64,000 nt of DNA from contig JAGAXP010000258.1 of assembly GCA_017940955.1 (NCBI GenBank), positions 1-64,000 on the forward strand, given 5' to 3'. This document shows, one piece after another, positions 46,018 to 54,726 of this stretch (positions within the stretch are counted from its first letter, which is position 1; every line of letters starts with the position of its first letter). This stretch comes from Oribacterium sp. (lineage in GTDB: Bacteria > Bacillota_A > Clostridia > Lachnospirales > Lachnospiraceae). Under the pieces are notes generated by a model. It did not search any database. It saw only the letters and a program-made list of their open reading frames with translations, and was not told the DNA's origin. The translations under genes were made by a program, and so were the position numbers.

Positions 46018-46319
46018 AGCGCCGGAGGGCATCCATTTAAAACCGTTAAGCTGAGTCGAGAAAAATCAAAATCGGACCCCTTAGAAACCACTTGGTTCCC
46101 TTTTCCTTAGCCCCCTCGCCAAGTCAGATGTTGTCATAAAGAGAACTCTGACATTGCTGCCCAAGATTTGTTTTTTAATCTTGGGAGCCGCGCGGCTTTG
46201 AGCGCAAAAAAGAATCCGTAAGGATTCTTTCTTTGTTAAGGGCCTAGTGGTTCTTAGGGGTCCGATTTTAGATTTTTCCGACGAAGCGCCTCGGTTTTAA
46301 ATGGATGCCCTCCGGCGCT
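46018..46319. repeat. Long nested palindrome, family member B
   Basis: Outer arms 46018-46045 and 46292-46319 are perfectly complementary over 28 bases. Reverse-complemented, the element matches 39134-39364 across the outer arm, GAGGCGC.TCG.CGGAAAAAT, and GACCCCTAAGAACCACTAGG, and in the GGCTAAGGAAAAGGGAACCAA segment. It has an added middle block with two hairpins, CCCAAGATT/AATCTTGGG (46160-46168, 46177-46185) and AAAGAATCC/GGATTCTTT (46209-46217, 46222-46230). No coding. Confidence 0.93.
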
Positions 46320-46333
46320 GTCAACAAAAAGTG

Positions 46334-46361
46334 TTGACAGCATATTTTTTTATGCTATACT
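46334..46361 (+). promoter_or_regulatory. Promoter of ylxM-ffh operon
   Basis: TTGACA (46334-46339), a 16-base spacer bounded by GCAT/ATGC, and TATACT (46356-46361). It starts 15 bases behind the palindrome. Confidence 0.8.
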
Positions 46362-46385
46362 AGCAAAGGTTTGAGGAGATTATGG

Positions 46386-46700
46386 ATGGATGACTTTGTT
46401 TTAAGAGGCAATCTTTTTGAGTTATATGGCGGATTGCTCAATGAGAACCAGAGGAAAGTTTATGAATACCATATCGTTGACGATATGAGCTTCACTGAAA
46501 TCGGTGAAGAAATGGGCACAACGAGACAGGCTGCACAGGAACTTTTCAGACGGGCAGACAGGAAACTTCAGGAAACCGAAAAAACTCTGGGACTTCAATC
46601 CAAACTCACAAATATACGTGAGCGTGCCATTGCAATCCTAAATCATGCAGAAGATAACGAGATACAAAAACTTGCAGGAGAGATCATAGATGGCATTTGA
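46386..46700 (+). CDS. ylxM: YlxM/p13-family putative DNA-binding protein
   Basis: 104 residues. Sigma-70 region-4-like helix-turn-helix (LNENQRKVYEYHIVDDMSFTEIGEEMGTTRQAAQELFRRA in split view: recognition helix near TTRQAAQELF). YlxM proteins are encoded with ffh and are thought to assist SRP. ATG 46386 has GAGGAG 7 bases upstream; TTG 46371 overlaps that SD. It overlaps ffh by 11 bases. Confidence 0.9.
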   Translation: MDDFVLRGNLFELYGGLLNENQRKVYEYHIVDDMSFTEIGEEMGTTRQAAQELFRRADRKLQETEKTLGLQSKLTNIRERAIAILNHAEDNEIQKLAGEIIDGI

Positions 46701-48087
46701 AAATCTGACAGACAGATTATCCAATATATTTTCGAACCTCGGACATAAAGGCAGGCTGACCGAGGATGATGTAAACCAGGCTCTAAGAGAAGTACGCATG
46801 GCGCTTCTGGAGGCCGATGTCAACTTCAAGCTGGTTAAAGATTTTATAGCCAAAGTAAAGGAAAAGGCTATCGGTGAGGAAGTCCTCAGCAGTCTTACTC
46901 CCGCGCAGACAGTAGTAAAGATCGTAAACGAAGAGCTCACCTCCATGATGGGTTCCGAAACCACAGAGATAGTGCTGAAACCGGCAGGCGACATTACTGT
47001 TATCATGATGGCAGGTCTTCAGGGTGCAGGTAAAACAACCACTGCCGCAAAGCTGGCAGGAAAGTTCAAGTCCAACGGTCGTACTCCGGTGCTCGTTGCC
47101 TGCGATATTTACAGACCGGCTGCCATTGATCAGTTAAGAGTCAATGCCGAGAAAGTAAAGATTCCTTTCTTCTCACTGGGAGATAAGGTGAACCCGGTTG
47201 AAATAGCAAGAAGAGCTGTTCAGGAAGCCAAAGAAAAGCATTACAATGTTGTAATCCTGGATACAGCCGGACGTCTTCAGATAGACGAGAAGCTCATGGA
47301 TGAGCTTCAGAACATCAAAAAAGCAGTTGACGTACAGTGGACAATCCTTACTGTAGATGCCATGACAGGTCAGGAAGCCGTTAATGTGGCTGAGACCTTT
47401 TCTGATAAAGTAGGAATTGACGGTGTCATCCTCACAAAGTGTGACGGTGATACACGAGGCGGTGCCGCATTATCCATAAAAGCCATGACCGGCAAACCTA
47501 TCCTTTACTTAGGTATGGGTGAAAAGCTGGATGATCTGGAGCAGTTCTATCCGGATCGTATGGCCGGCCGTATCCTCGACATGGGAGATGTTCTTTCCCT
47601 TATTGAAAAAGCCGAGAAAAACCTTGATGCGGAGAAAAGCCGTGAATCCATCGGAAAGCTTACAAGAGGCAAGTTTGACTACAACGATTTCATGATTCAG
47701 ATGGATCAGATGTCCAAACTGGGCGGCATAAGCGGAATCCTTAAGATGCTTCCCGGAGCATCAGGTCTCGGAGACATTGACATGGATGACACTGAAAAGC
47801 AGCTTGGCAAGGTTCGGGCCATCATTCAGTCCATGACCGCAAAAGAGCGTTCCAATCCGGATCTTATCAATCCTTCCAGAAAGCGCCGTATCGCAAATGG
47901 TGCAGGAGTTGACATAGCTGAAGTAAACCGGCTGGTAAAGCAGTTTGAACAGATGCGAAAGATGATGAAGCAGTTCGGCGGCGCCATGAGAAGCAAACAT
48001 GGCCGCGGAGGTCTGGGAGGCTTTGGAGGCTTAGGTAACCTCGGAGGTCTGGGAGGCTTTGGAAAGGGCGGAAGATTTCCGTTCTGA
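46690..48087 (+). CDS. ffh: Signal recognition particle protein Ffh
   Basis: 465 residues. GTPase that binds signal sequences and 4.5S/6S RNA. N domain, then G domain with GLQGAGKT (109-116), DTAGRLQ and TKCDGDTRGG; the C-terminal M domain carries the RNA-binding NPSRKRRIANGAG. The tail is a Gly-rich repeat of GGLGGFG units ending in RFPF. Overlap with ylxM implies coupled translation. The partner receptor FtsY is encoded just upstream. Confidence 0.97.
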   Translation: MAFENLTDRLSNIFSNLGHKGRLTEDDVNQALREVRMALLEADVNFKLVKDFIAKVKEKAIGEEVLSSLTPAQTVVKIVNEELTSMMGSETTEIVLKPAGDITVIMMAGLQGAGKTTTAAKLAGKFKSNGRTPVLVACDIYRPAAIDQLRVNAEKVKIPFFSLGDKVNPVEIARRAVQEAKEKHYNVVILDTAGRLQIDEKLMDELQNIKKAVDVQWTILTVDAMTGQEAVNVAETFSDKVGIDGVILTKCDGDTRGGAALSIKAMTGKPILYLGMGEKLDDLEQFYPDRMAGRILDMGDVLSLIEKAEKNLDAEKSRESIGKLTRGKFDYNDFMIQMDQMSKLGGISGILKMLPGASGLGDIDMDDTEKQLGKVRAIIQSMTAKERSNPDLINPSRKRRIANGAGVDIAEVNRLVKQFEQMRKMMKQFGGAMRSKHGRGGLGGFGGLGNLGGLGGFGKGGRFPF

Positions 48088-48295
48088 TGAAGTCAAAAGC
48101 TTTCAGATAAAAAAATCATAAAAACCGTAAACAGACTTTATAAGCCGGCAGCCTTTAAGAATTCTCCGGAATTCTTCTGAACCGCTCAAAGCTGCATGGC
48201 TCCCCGGATTATAAATCGGGACAGATTAACCACAGATTTAACAGTAATAAGACTGTTGATCATATATCATTTATTTAGAAAATAGGAGAAAAATC

Positions 48296-48535
48296 ATGTT
48301 AAAGATCAGATTAAGAAGAATGGGTCAGATTCACGCACCATATTACAGAGTAATCGTTGCTGATTCAAGATCACCAAGAAACGGAAAGTTCATCGAGGAG
48401 ATCGGAACTTACGATCCTACTAAGGAGCCATCAGAGATCAAGATTGATGCCGAAAAGGCTAAGCAGTGGATCTCAAACGGTGCACAGCCAACAGAGTCAG
48501 TAGCTAAGCTTCTTAAGAGAGCCGGAATCAACTAA
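48296..48535 (+). CDS. rpsP: 30S ribosomal protein S16
   Basis: 79 residues, normal length. [37 protein letters not shown] in two parts: RLRRMG and [12 protein letters not shown] are signatures. Early-assembly 30S protein. AGGAG lies 7 bases before the ATG. The 208-base gap from ffh contains only weak hairpins. khpA follows after 19 bases. Confidence 0.97.
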   Translation: MLKIRLRRMGQIHAPYYRVIVADSRSPRNGKFIEEIGTYDPTKEPSEIKIDAEKAKQWISNGAQPTESVAKLLKRAGIN

Positions 48536-48554
48536 TCCGCCGAGAGGAGACCTA

Positions 48555-48782
48555 ATGAAGGAATTACTCGAAACAATTGCCAAGGCACTTGTTCAGAATC
48601 CTGATGATGTCAATGTCGTTGAGGAGAACAAGGATGGCGAGATCGTCCTGACCCTTTCTGTGAATGAGCAGGATATGGGTAAGGTTATCGGACGTTCAGG
48701 TCGTATCGCAAAGGCAATCCGTTCTGTTATGTCTGCAGCGGCAAGCAAAGCAGATGTAAAGGTATCCGTAGATATTAAGTGA
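48555..48782 (+). CDS. khpA: KH-domain RNA-binding protein KhpA (YlqC family)
   Basis: 75 residues, a single KH domain with the core GKVIGRSGRIAKAIR (the GxxG loop is GRSG). KhpA binds RNA, often with KhpB, and affects cell elongation in some Firmicutes. GAGGAG is 8 bases before the ATG. Position between rpsP and rimM is the usual one. Confidence 0.93.
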   Translation: MKELLETIAKALVQNPDDVNVVEENKDGEIVLTLSVNEQDMGKVIGRSGRIAKAIRSVMSAAASKADVKVSVDIK

Positions 48783-48788
48783 TATTCA

Positions 48789-48872
48789 GGCCGGTGACTC
48801 ATAAGGGCGGAATCAGCGGCTCGTTTTAATCGTAAAATGAGCTGCCGGTTCCGTCCCTATGGCTCACCGGCC
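48789..48872. repeat. 84-nt intercistronic hairpin, GAACTGT family copy 2
   Basis: GGCCGGTGA (48789-48797) pairs perfectly with TCACCGGCC (48864-48872). Inner segments (AGGGCGGAA with TTCCGTCCCT, GGCTCGTTTTA with TAAAATGAGCTGCC) complete a nearly continuous stem with an ATCG loop. No T-run. Immediately outside lies GAACTGTTA, matching the ends of the hairpins at 23853 and 50221. Confidence 0.8.
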
Positions 48873-48907
48873 GAACTGTTACGTAAATTTCAGTCAAAAG
48901 GAAAAAT

Positions 48908-49426
48908 ATGCAGGAAAAACTGAGAGTCGGTACTATAGTTACCACCCATGGTCTTAAGGGCGAAGTTAAGGTATATCCCACAACCGATGAACCCGAGAGA
49001 TTTTATGACCTTAAAAAGGTTTGGCTGGATCGTTCAGGTAAAATGGAAAACATGATCCGGCTTGAAGTAGAGAATGTAAGATTTTCCAAGAATCTTGCAC
49101 TGGTAAAGTTTAAAGAATACGACAGTATTGATGATGTAATGGCGATCCGTAAGGGAGAGCTTTATGTAGACAGAGCCGATGCCATCCCTCTCGAGGAAGG
49201 CGAATATTTCGTCGGAGACATCATCGGCTGCAGGGTTTTGGATGAAAATGATGCCGAACTCGGCACAGTAAAAGAGTTCATCGAAACCGGAGCCCACGAT
49301 GTCATGCTAGTAAAGACCGAAGGCAAAGACCTTATGATACCGTATTGCGACCCGTTTATCATTGAGAAAACACCGGAAGAGGGCTATATCAGAGTTCATC
49401 TTATACCGGGTCTTCTGGATTTATGA
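48908..49426 (+). CDS. rimM: Ribosome maturation factor RimM
   Basis: 172 residues. Assists 30S head assembly and binds S19. RimM N domain with VGTIVTTHGLKGEVKVYPTTD, then a PRC-barrel domain from about residue 95 (EGEYFVGDIIGC). AAAGGAA lies 6 bases before the ATG. It overlaps trmD by ATGA. Confidence 0.95.
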   Translation: MQEKLRVGTIVTTHGLKGEVKVYPTTDEPERFYDLKKVWLDRSGKMENMIRLEVENVRFSKNLALVKFKEYDSIDDVMAIRKGELYVDRADAIPLEEGEYFVGDIIGCRVLDENDAELGTVKEFIETGAHDVMLVKTEGKDLMIPYCDPFIIEKTPEEGYIRVHLIPGLLDL

Positions 49427-50214
49427 AGAATTATTATGTTATGACACTGTTTCCGGAGCTGATAGACAATGTTGTCCGCGAGAGTATCAGCGGCAGAGCC
49501 ATTCAGTCCGGACTCATGAGTGTTCAGGCTTTTAATATAAGAGATTACACAAAGGATTCCCACAATCACGTGGATGACTATCCCTATGGCGGAGGTGCCG
49601 GCATGCTTATGCAGGTACAGCCGGTGGTGGACTGCTACAGGCATATAGTCAACACCATAGGACATCGCCCCGGAAGAGTCCTTTTCATGTCCCCACAGGG
49701 AAAAACCTTCGACCAGAAAATGGCAGAGGAGCTTTCCAAAGAAGAGGATATCCTCTTTTTATGCGGACATTACGAAGGCATCGATGAACGTGCCCTTGAG
49801 ATCCTTGAGGTCGAGCACGTCTCCATAGGTGATTATATACTCACGGGAGGCGAGCTGCCTGCCCTTAGTATGATAGACTCCATATCCAGACTTGTGCATG
49901 GAGTCCTCAATAAAGACGAGTCCCATGAAATAGAAAGCTTTTCCGACGGTCTTCTGGAATATCCCCAGTACACCCGTCCGGAAAATTTTGAAGATCATAC
50001 GGTTCCGAAGATCTTATTGTCCGGAGACCATAAAAAGGTGGATGAATGGCGGCATCAGATGAGCCTTGAGCGCACAAGGGAACGCCGCCCGGATCTGTAT
50101 GAAAAATATGTTGCCGAAAATCCCGAGGAATTTGCACCCAAAAAGCCTAAGCGGAAGCGGCATCGTAAACCGGCAGAGCAGTCGGAGCTTCCCTCAGGAA
50201 ATCCGGAAATCTGA
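49423..50214 (+). CDS. trmD: tRNA (guanine37-N1)-methyltransferase
   Basis: 263 residues. SPOUT methyltransferase modifying G37 of tRNAs to prevent frameshifting. YPYGGGAGMLMQ, LCGHYEGIDERA and SIGDYILTGGELPAL (trefoil knot) and the C-terminal RPENFEDHTVPKILLSGDH are conserved. The last 25 residues (KKPKRKRHRK) are basic and longer than usual. Coupled to rimM by ATGA. Confidence 0.97.
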   Translation: MKNYYVMTLFPELIDNVVRESISGRAIQSGLMSVQAFNIRDYTKDSHNHVDDYPYGGGAGMLMQVQPVVDCYRHIVNTIGHRPGRVLFMSPQGKTFDQKMAEELSKEEDILFLCGHYEGIDERALEILEVEHVSIGDYILTGGELPALSMIDSISRLVHGVLNKDESHEIESFSDGLLEYPQYTRPENFEDHTVPKILLSGDHKKVDEWRHQMSLERTRERRPDLYEKYVAENPEEFAPKKPKRKRHRKPAEQSELPSGNPEI

Positions 50215-50220
50215 CCGGGT

Positions 50221-50275
50221 ACAGTTCAGCCGATGGACCGCCACCCCCCGTCCCCCGGTCCACTGACCGTACTGT
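50221..50275. repeat. Hairpin repeat, GAACTGT family copy 3
   Basis: ACAGT (50221-50225) pairs with ACTGT (50271-50275), and TGGACCG (50234-50240) with CGGTCCA (50256-50262). The first 19 bases match the copy at 23855 at 16 positions. The loop is C-rich. It follows the trmD stop and lies before the rplS promoter. Confidence 0.6.
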
Positions 50276-50319
50276 TATCTGACCGGAAATAAAGCAATAT
50301 TTGAATAATATGAATTTGC

Positions 50320-50348
50320 TTGCAATATAAGTGAATATATGTTAAATT
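50320..50348 (+). promoter_or_regulatory. Promoter of rplS
   Basis: TTGCAA (50320-50325), a 17-base spacer and TAAATT (50343-50348). Confidence 0.65.
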
Positions 50349-50354
50349 ACAAAA

Positions 50355-50460
50355 GTTGTGACTAAGAAGAGATATTCCGCTGACGGTTCCATAAGCTTGG
50401 AATAGAGGATTCCGGAGGATTTGACCGGACGAGAAATCCGTGAATGAATGTCAAATAGAA
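50355..50460 (+). promoter_or_regulatory. Probable L19 leader upstream of rplS
   Basis: The leader contains GATATTCCGCTGACGGTTCC and TTGGAATAGAGGATTCCGG, which can pair as TTCC/GGAA and CCGG/CCGG hairpins, followed by GAGAAATCCGTGAATGAA. Position and the CGCTGACGG element recall the L19 leader of Firmicutes, where L19 represses its own synthesis. The family match is from memory of its appearance and needs a covariance search. Confidence 0.5.
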
Positions 50461-50475
50461 TTAGGAGGTAACACA

Positions 50476-50823
50476 ATGGCAAACAGCGATATTATCAAGA
50501 ACATTGAACAGGGACAGCTTAAGGCTGAGGTTCCCAGCTTCAACACAGGTGACACAGTTAAGGTTTACAACAAGATCAAGGAGGGTAACCGCGAAAGATT
50601 ACAGATCTTCGAGGGTACAGTTCTTAAGATCCAGGGTGGATCAAACAGATGCACATTCACAGTCAGAAAGTCATCTAACGGTGTAGGTGTTGAGAAGACA
50701 TGGCCACTTCACAGCCCACTTGTTGAAAAGGTAGAAGTTGTCAGACAGGGTAAGGTTAGAAGAGCTAAGCTTACATATCTCAGACAGCGTACAGGTAAGG
50801 CTGCCAAGGTTAAGGCACTGTAA
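50476..50823 (+). CDS. rplS: 50S ribosomal protein L19
   Basis: 115 residues. L19 lies at the 30S-50S interface. [28 protein letters not shown] and the C-terminal [17 protein letters not shown] are signatures. ATG 50476 has AGGAGG 8 bases upstream; the in-frame ATG at 50440 lies in the leader. Strong codon bias. Confidence 0.97.
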   Translation: MANSDIIKNIEQGQLKAEVPSFNTGDTVKVYNKIKEGNRERLQIFEGTVLKIQGGSNRCTFTVRKSSNGVGVEKTWPLHSPLVEKVEVVRQGKVRRAKLTYLRQRTGKAAKVKAL

Positions 50824-50845
50824 TCTGTTATTGATTAAGATCTTT

Positions 50846-50876
50846 GGGGCGTTCCGTTTACGGGATGCCCTTTTCC
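50846..50876 (+). terminator. Terminator of rplS
   Basis: GGGCGTTCCG (50847-50856), TTTA loop, CGGGATGCCC (50861-50870), all paired with G-U allowed, then TTTTCC. Confidence 0.85.
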
Positions 50877-50911
50877 TATATGATCATAAAAACTTAGAGG
50901 AGTAGTGTCAG

Positions 50912-51439
50912 ATGCGTGAAAAAAACATTATTTACATAACCGTACATACTCTTACAAATATTGCAGTCATTATTGCCCTTGCCTGGTTTCTGGTTCACAG
51001 CTTCCTTACAACCGTGGAAATATCCGGTCACAGCATGGAACCGGTATTATCCTCCGGAGATCTGGTGCTTGTGGATTCTTTAAGCTATAAATTCTTCCAT
51101 CCCGGTCGGATGGATATCGTAATATTCCAAAAAAATGACTCCACCAACAATGTAAAACGTATCGTTGGACTTCCGGGAGAAACCATAACTATCCAGAATG
51201 GCCGCATTTATATCGACGGTACACTTATGGAAAATGACAAAATATCCAGCATTTCCCTGGCAGGTGTGGCGGAAAAGCCGATAAAGCTCATGGAAGACGA
51301 GTATTTTCTCATAGGTGACAATGCTGACTCATCTGAGGACAGCCGTTTCAGCAATGTGGGAAATATTCATCGTTCCCAAATCTTTGGCAAAATATGGTTT
51401 CGCCTGTTGCCCACCCTGAAAATAGGCGTCATCAGTTGA
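50912..51439 (+). CDS. lepB: Signal peptidase I
   Basis: 175 residues. Membrane-anchored serine protease removing signal peptides. One N-terminal membrane segment (about 14-34); catalytic Ser41 in GHSMEPVL and Lys82 in NVKRIVGLPGE; GDNADSSEDSRFS is box E. Single-anchor Gram-positive form. AGAGGAG lies about 9 bases before the ATG. Downstream of rplS, as in many Firmicutes. Confidence 0.95.
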   Translation: MREKNIIYITVHTLTNIAVIIALAWFLVHSFLTTVEISGHSMEPVLSSGDLVLVDSLSYKFFHPGRMDIVIFQKNDSTNNVKRIVGLPGETITIQNGRIYIDGTLMENDKISSISLAGVAEKPIKLMEDEYFLIGDNADSSEDSRFSNVGNIHRSQIFGKIWFRLLPTLKIGVIS

Positions 51440-51533
51440 CATTTATATCCACCGGAGGCTTTTTTGCCTCTCTCGCGATTACCCGGCCGGTTTATCCCTT
51501 ACACTTACCGGTGCATAGAGAAAGGAGAACCTA

Positions 51534-52406
51534 ATGAACATCCAATGGTATCCCGGCCATATGGCCAAAGCCAAAAGAAATATACGGGAAGACCTTAAAC
51601 TGGTTGACCTTGTGATCGAAGTAGTTGATGTCCGTTGTCCGGAGTCCTCCAGAAACCCGGATGTAGACAGTTTTGCAAAGGAAAAAGCACGTATACTTCT
51701 TCTTAACAAGGCTGATCTTGCAGATAAAAATGAGACCCGGAAATTTGCATCCTATTATTCAAAAAAAGGATTTTATACCCTTGAAATAGATGCCAGAAAT
51801 AAAGCCTCCCTCAAAAAGCTCAACAGCCTGATAGACGAAGCCTGCAAGCCCATTATGGAGAAAAATCTGAAAAAGGGCATCAAAACACCTACCATCCGTG
51901 CCATGGTACTGGGAATTCCAAATGTCGGAAAGTCCACCTTTATCAATTCCTATGTGGGAAAATCCATGGCCAAAACCGGAAACAAACCGGGTGTCACCAG
52001 AGGAAACCAGTGGATCAATGTAAACAAAAAGCTCCAGCTTCTGGATACTCCGGGTATAACCTGGCCTAAATTTGAACGCGAAATAGTCGGACTGAATCTT
52101 GCACTTATCGGTTCCATAAATGACCAGATCATAAACATTGATGAGCTGGTTTTCTATCTGCTCAAATACCTCGTCAGATATTATCCTGACGCGCTTATAA
52201 ACAGGTATGGCGTTACTTTTGAAGAGGATGAAGAAGCCATAAAGGTTTTCGATGCCATAGGAACAAAGAGAGGCTGCATCATGAAGGGCGGAAATGTTGA
52301 CTACACAAAGACCGCCAAAATCATTCTTGATGATTTCAGAAACGGCCGCCTCGGAAACATTACCCTGGAACATACTCCGGGGGCAGATGAGGAAGATAAA
52401 TCATGA
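51534..52406 (+). CDS. rbgA: Ribosome biogenesis GTPase RbgA (YlqF)
   Basis: 290 residues. Circularly permuted GTPase: G4 (LLNKADLA) and G5 precede G1 (GIPNVGKST) and G3 (DTPGI). It starts [15 protein letters not shown], highly characteristic. It acts late in 50S assembly. AAAGGAG lies 7 bases before the ATG. It overlaps rnhB by ATGA. Confidence 0.96.
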   Translation: MNIQWYPGHMAKAKRNIREDLKLVDLVIEVVDVRCPESSRNPDVDSFAKEKARILLLNKADLADKNETRKFASYYSKKGFYTLEIDARNKASLKKLNSLIDEACKPIMEKNLKKGIKTPTIRAMVLGIPNVGKSTFINSYVGKSMAKTGNKPGVTRGNQWINVNKKLQLLDTPGITWPKFEREIVGLNLALIGSINDQIINIDELVFYLLKYLVRYYPDALINRYGVTFEEDEEAIKVFDAIGTKRGCIMKGGNVDYTKTAKIILDDFRNGRLGNITLEHTPGADEEDKS

Positions 52407-53068
52407 GAGAATTAAAGGGTGAACGTCTCGAGAAAGAGCTTGCAAGACTCAAGCTAATGCGGGAGTTTGAAAACTCATACCCGGAATACACTTTGATAGC
52501 AGGTCTGGACGAAGCCGGAAGAGGGCCTCTTGCAGGTCCTGTAGTGGCCGCCTGCTGCATTCTTCCAAGGGATGCGGTGATACTTTATTTAAATGACTCA
52601 AAGAAGCTCAGTGAGAAAAGACGTGAGGAGCTGCTGCCGGAGGTAAAGGAAAAGGCATTAGCCTATGGATATGGCATCGTTGATGAGAAAAGAATTGATG
52701 AAATAAATATCCTTCAGGCAGATTATGAGGCTATGCGTATAGCTATTGCCAATGCCTCCAAAATGCTCAAAGAGAAAGGGCTTGGAGATGCACCACAGCT
52801 TCTTTTAAATGATGCGGTAATTGTACCTGAAATCAACATACCCCAGGTTTCCATCATTAAAGGTGATGCGAAGTCTGTTTCCATAGCTGCGGCCAGTGTC
52901 ATAGCAAAAGTCACAAGGGATCATCTCATGGCCGAATATGACGAGCTGTATCCGGGCTACGGCTTTGCAAAGCATAAAGGCTACGGCACGGCTGCTCATA
53001 TTGCAGCCCTTAAGGAACTGGGACCATGTCCCATACACAGAAGATCCTTCATAAAGAAGTTTGTTTGA
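52403..53068 (+). CDS. rnhB: Ribonuclease HII
   Basis: 221 residues. Removes ribonucleotides from DNA and RNA-DNA hybrids. [15 protein letters not shown] holds two catalytic acids, [12 protein letters not shown] and [16 protein letters not shown] the others. The first 30 residues are a helical extension. ATGA overlap with rbgA. Confidence 0.96.
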   Translation: MRELKGERLEKELARLKLMREFENSYPEYTLIAGLDEAGRGPLAGPVVAACCILPRDAVILYLNDSKKLSEKRREELLPEVKEKALAYGYGIVDEKRIDEINILQADYEAMRIAIANASKMLKEKGLGDAPQLLLNDAVIVPEINIPQVSIIKGDAKSVSIAAASVIAKVTRDHLMAEYDELYPGYGFAKHKGYGTAAHIAALKELGPCPIHRRSFIKKFV

Positions 53069-53077
53069 GGTCAACTA

Positions 53078-53533
53078 TTGAACACTCCCTCACAAAACAA
53101 TAAAAAAAACTTACCAGGGATTTTTACTGCACCGGTCACCGGGAATGAATTGCAATCCGGACTCCGTAATTTCAGGAGTGACCAAAGAAAAGCCAATCAT
53201 GAAAAGGGCTCTGTATCAGAAAAAAAGGCCGCCCGATATCTGGAGGATAAGGGATATGAAATCCTAACACAGAACTTCAGATTCCACAAAAATGAAATCG
53301 ATATAATCGCAAAGGACGGAAAATATCTGGTCTTTGTAGAAGTAAAGGCGCGGAAAAATGCCCTGCACGGCTACGGCTATCAGGCAGTGGATCTTCATAA
53401 GCAGTCTCTCATCAGAAAGGTAGCTCAGGCTTACCTTATAAATAACCGCCTGAGTCTTACGGACACTCCCTGCAGATTTGATGTAGTGTCCCTTGACGGC
53501 GACGAGATAACCTTGTTTAAAAATGCATTTTGA
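53078..53533 (+). CDS. YraN/UPF0102-family nuclease-like protein
   Basis: 151 residues. The C-terminal 115 residues match UPF0102, a restriction-endonuclease-like fold: KGSVSEKKAARYLEDKGYEIL, NEIDIIAKDGKYLVFVEVKAR with the D-ExK acidic pattern, and RFDVVSL. The N-terminal 40 residues are polar and not conserved. TTG start with GAGGT 8 bases upstream. It usually follows rnhB. The function is unclear, possibly DNA repair. Confidence 0.88.
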   Translation: MNTPSQNNKKNLPGIFTAPVTGNELQSGLRNFRSDQRKANHEKGSVSEKKAARYLEDKGYEILTQNFRFHKNEIDIIAKDGKYLVFVEVKARKNALHGYGYQAVDLHKQSLIRKVAQAYLINNRLSLTDTPCRFDVVSLDGDEITLFKNAF

Positions 53534-53544
53534 TATGGTATAAT
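53517..53544 (+). promoter_or_regulatory. Extended -10 promoter of trpS
   Basis: TATAAT at 53539-53544 preceded by TGG, with TTAAAA (53517-53522) at 16 bases. It overlaps the end of the preceding gene. Confidence 0.5.
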
Positions 53545-53578
53545 GCACTCTGAATATGTACAAATACTGGAGGCAGGC

Positions 53579-54724
53579 ATGTTAGCTAAAGACAGTAATA
53601 AGAAAATCATACTTACCGGCGACAGACCCACCGGAAAGCTTCACCTTGGACACTACATCGGTTCCCTTAAAAGAAGAGTTGAGTTACAGAACTCCGGGAA
53701 ATTTGATGAGATCAATATCCTCGTTGCTGATGATCAGGCATTAACAGATAACTGGGCAAACCCAAAGAAGGTTCGCGATAACATCATAGAAGTAACATTG
53801 GACTATTTATCTGTGGGAATAGATCCCAACAAGTCCAATATCTGCATACAGTCAGGGATCCCGGCTTTACATGCACTCACCTTTTACTATATGAATCTCG
53901 TAACAACCCAGAGACTTTCACGTAATCCGACTGTTAAATCAGAGATGCAGATGCGTGGTTTCAGCGGTAACGATTCAGACGATAATGAAGCCGGACTTCC
54001 TGCCGGATTCTTTACCTATCCTGTTTCCCAGACTGCAGATATCACTGCATTTAAGGCAACCACTGTACCTGCCGGCGAAGATCAGATGCCTATGGTAGAG
54101 CAGTGCCGTGAGATTGCCCACAGATTCAACACCATTTATAACTGTGATGTTCTTGTGGAGCCGGATATCCTTATTCCGGAAAACACTGCCCAGAGAAGAC
54201 TTCCCGGCATCGACGGAAAAGCAAAGATGTCAAAGTCTCTTGGCAACTGCATTTATCTATCCGACGATGCAAAGTCTGTAAAGCAGAAAATAATGAGTAT
54301 GTATACAGACCCTACACATATAAACATTGACGATCCCGGTCATATCGAGGGCAATATGGTATTTACCTATCTTGATGCTTTCCTTCGCGATGACAGCCAG
54401 TTTGCGGATTATCTCCCTGACTATAAAAATCTTCAGGAGATGAAGGAGCATTACCGGCGCGGCGGACTTGGGGATATGAAGTGCAAGAAGTTCCTTCTCA
54501 AGGTTGTGGAAGAGATGCTTGATCCTATCCGTACCGAGCGTGCAAAGTGGGAGAACAATATTGGCGAGGTATATGACATATTAAAGACCGGAACCGACCA
54601 TGCCGTTAAGGTAACCAATCAGACTCTTTCAGAGTGCCGTGAAGCCATGAGAATCAATTATTTTGATGATAAAAACACCATGGTTAATGATTGGGAAGAC
54701 TGGCTCAAGGAAAGCCGTCAATAA
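53579..54724 (+). CDS. trpS: Tryptophanyl-tRNA synthetase
   Basis: 381 residues. Class I synthetase; GDRPTGKLHLGHYIGSL contains the HIGH-type motif, GEDQ the tryptophan site, and KAKMSKSLGN the KMSKS loop. It is longer than B. subtilis TrpRS (330), with additions around residue 115 and at the C-terminus. GGAGG lies 7 bases before ATG 53579. No T-box is visible before it. Confidence 0.95.
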   Translation: MLAKDSNKKIILTGDRPTGKLHLGHYIGSLKRRVELQNSGKFDEINILVADDQALTDNWANPKKVRDNIIEVTLDYLSVGIDPNKSNICIQSGIPALHALTFYYMNLVTTQRLSRNPTVKSEMQMRGFSGNDSDDNEAGLPAGFFTYPVSQTADITAFKATTVPAGEDQMPMVEQCREIAHRFNTIYNCDVLVEPDILIPENTAQRRLPGIDGKAKMSKSLGNCIYLSDDAKSVKQKIMSMYTDPTHINIDDPGHIEGNMVFTYLDAFLRDDSQFADYLPDYKNLQEMKEHYRRGGLGDMKCKKFLLKVVEEMLDPIRTERAKWENNIGEVYDILKTGTDHAVKVTNQTLSECREAMRINYFDDKNTMVNDWEDWLKESRQ

Positions 54725-54726
54725 AT

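Noticed and set aside
39134..46319. Palindromes as CRISPR arrays or retron RNA
   Set aside because: No regular repeat-spacer pattern, no cas gene and no reverse transcriptase in the window.
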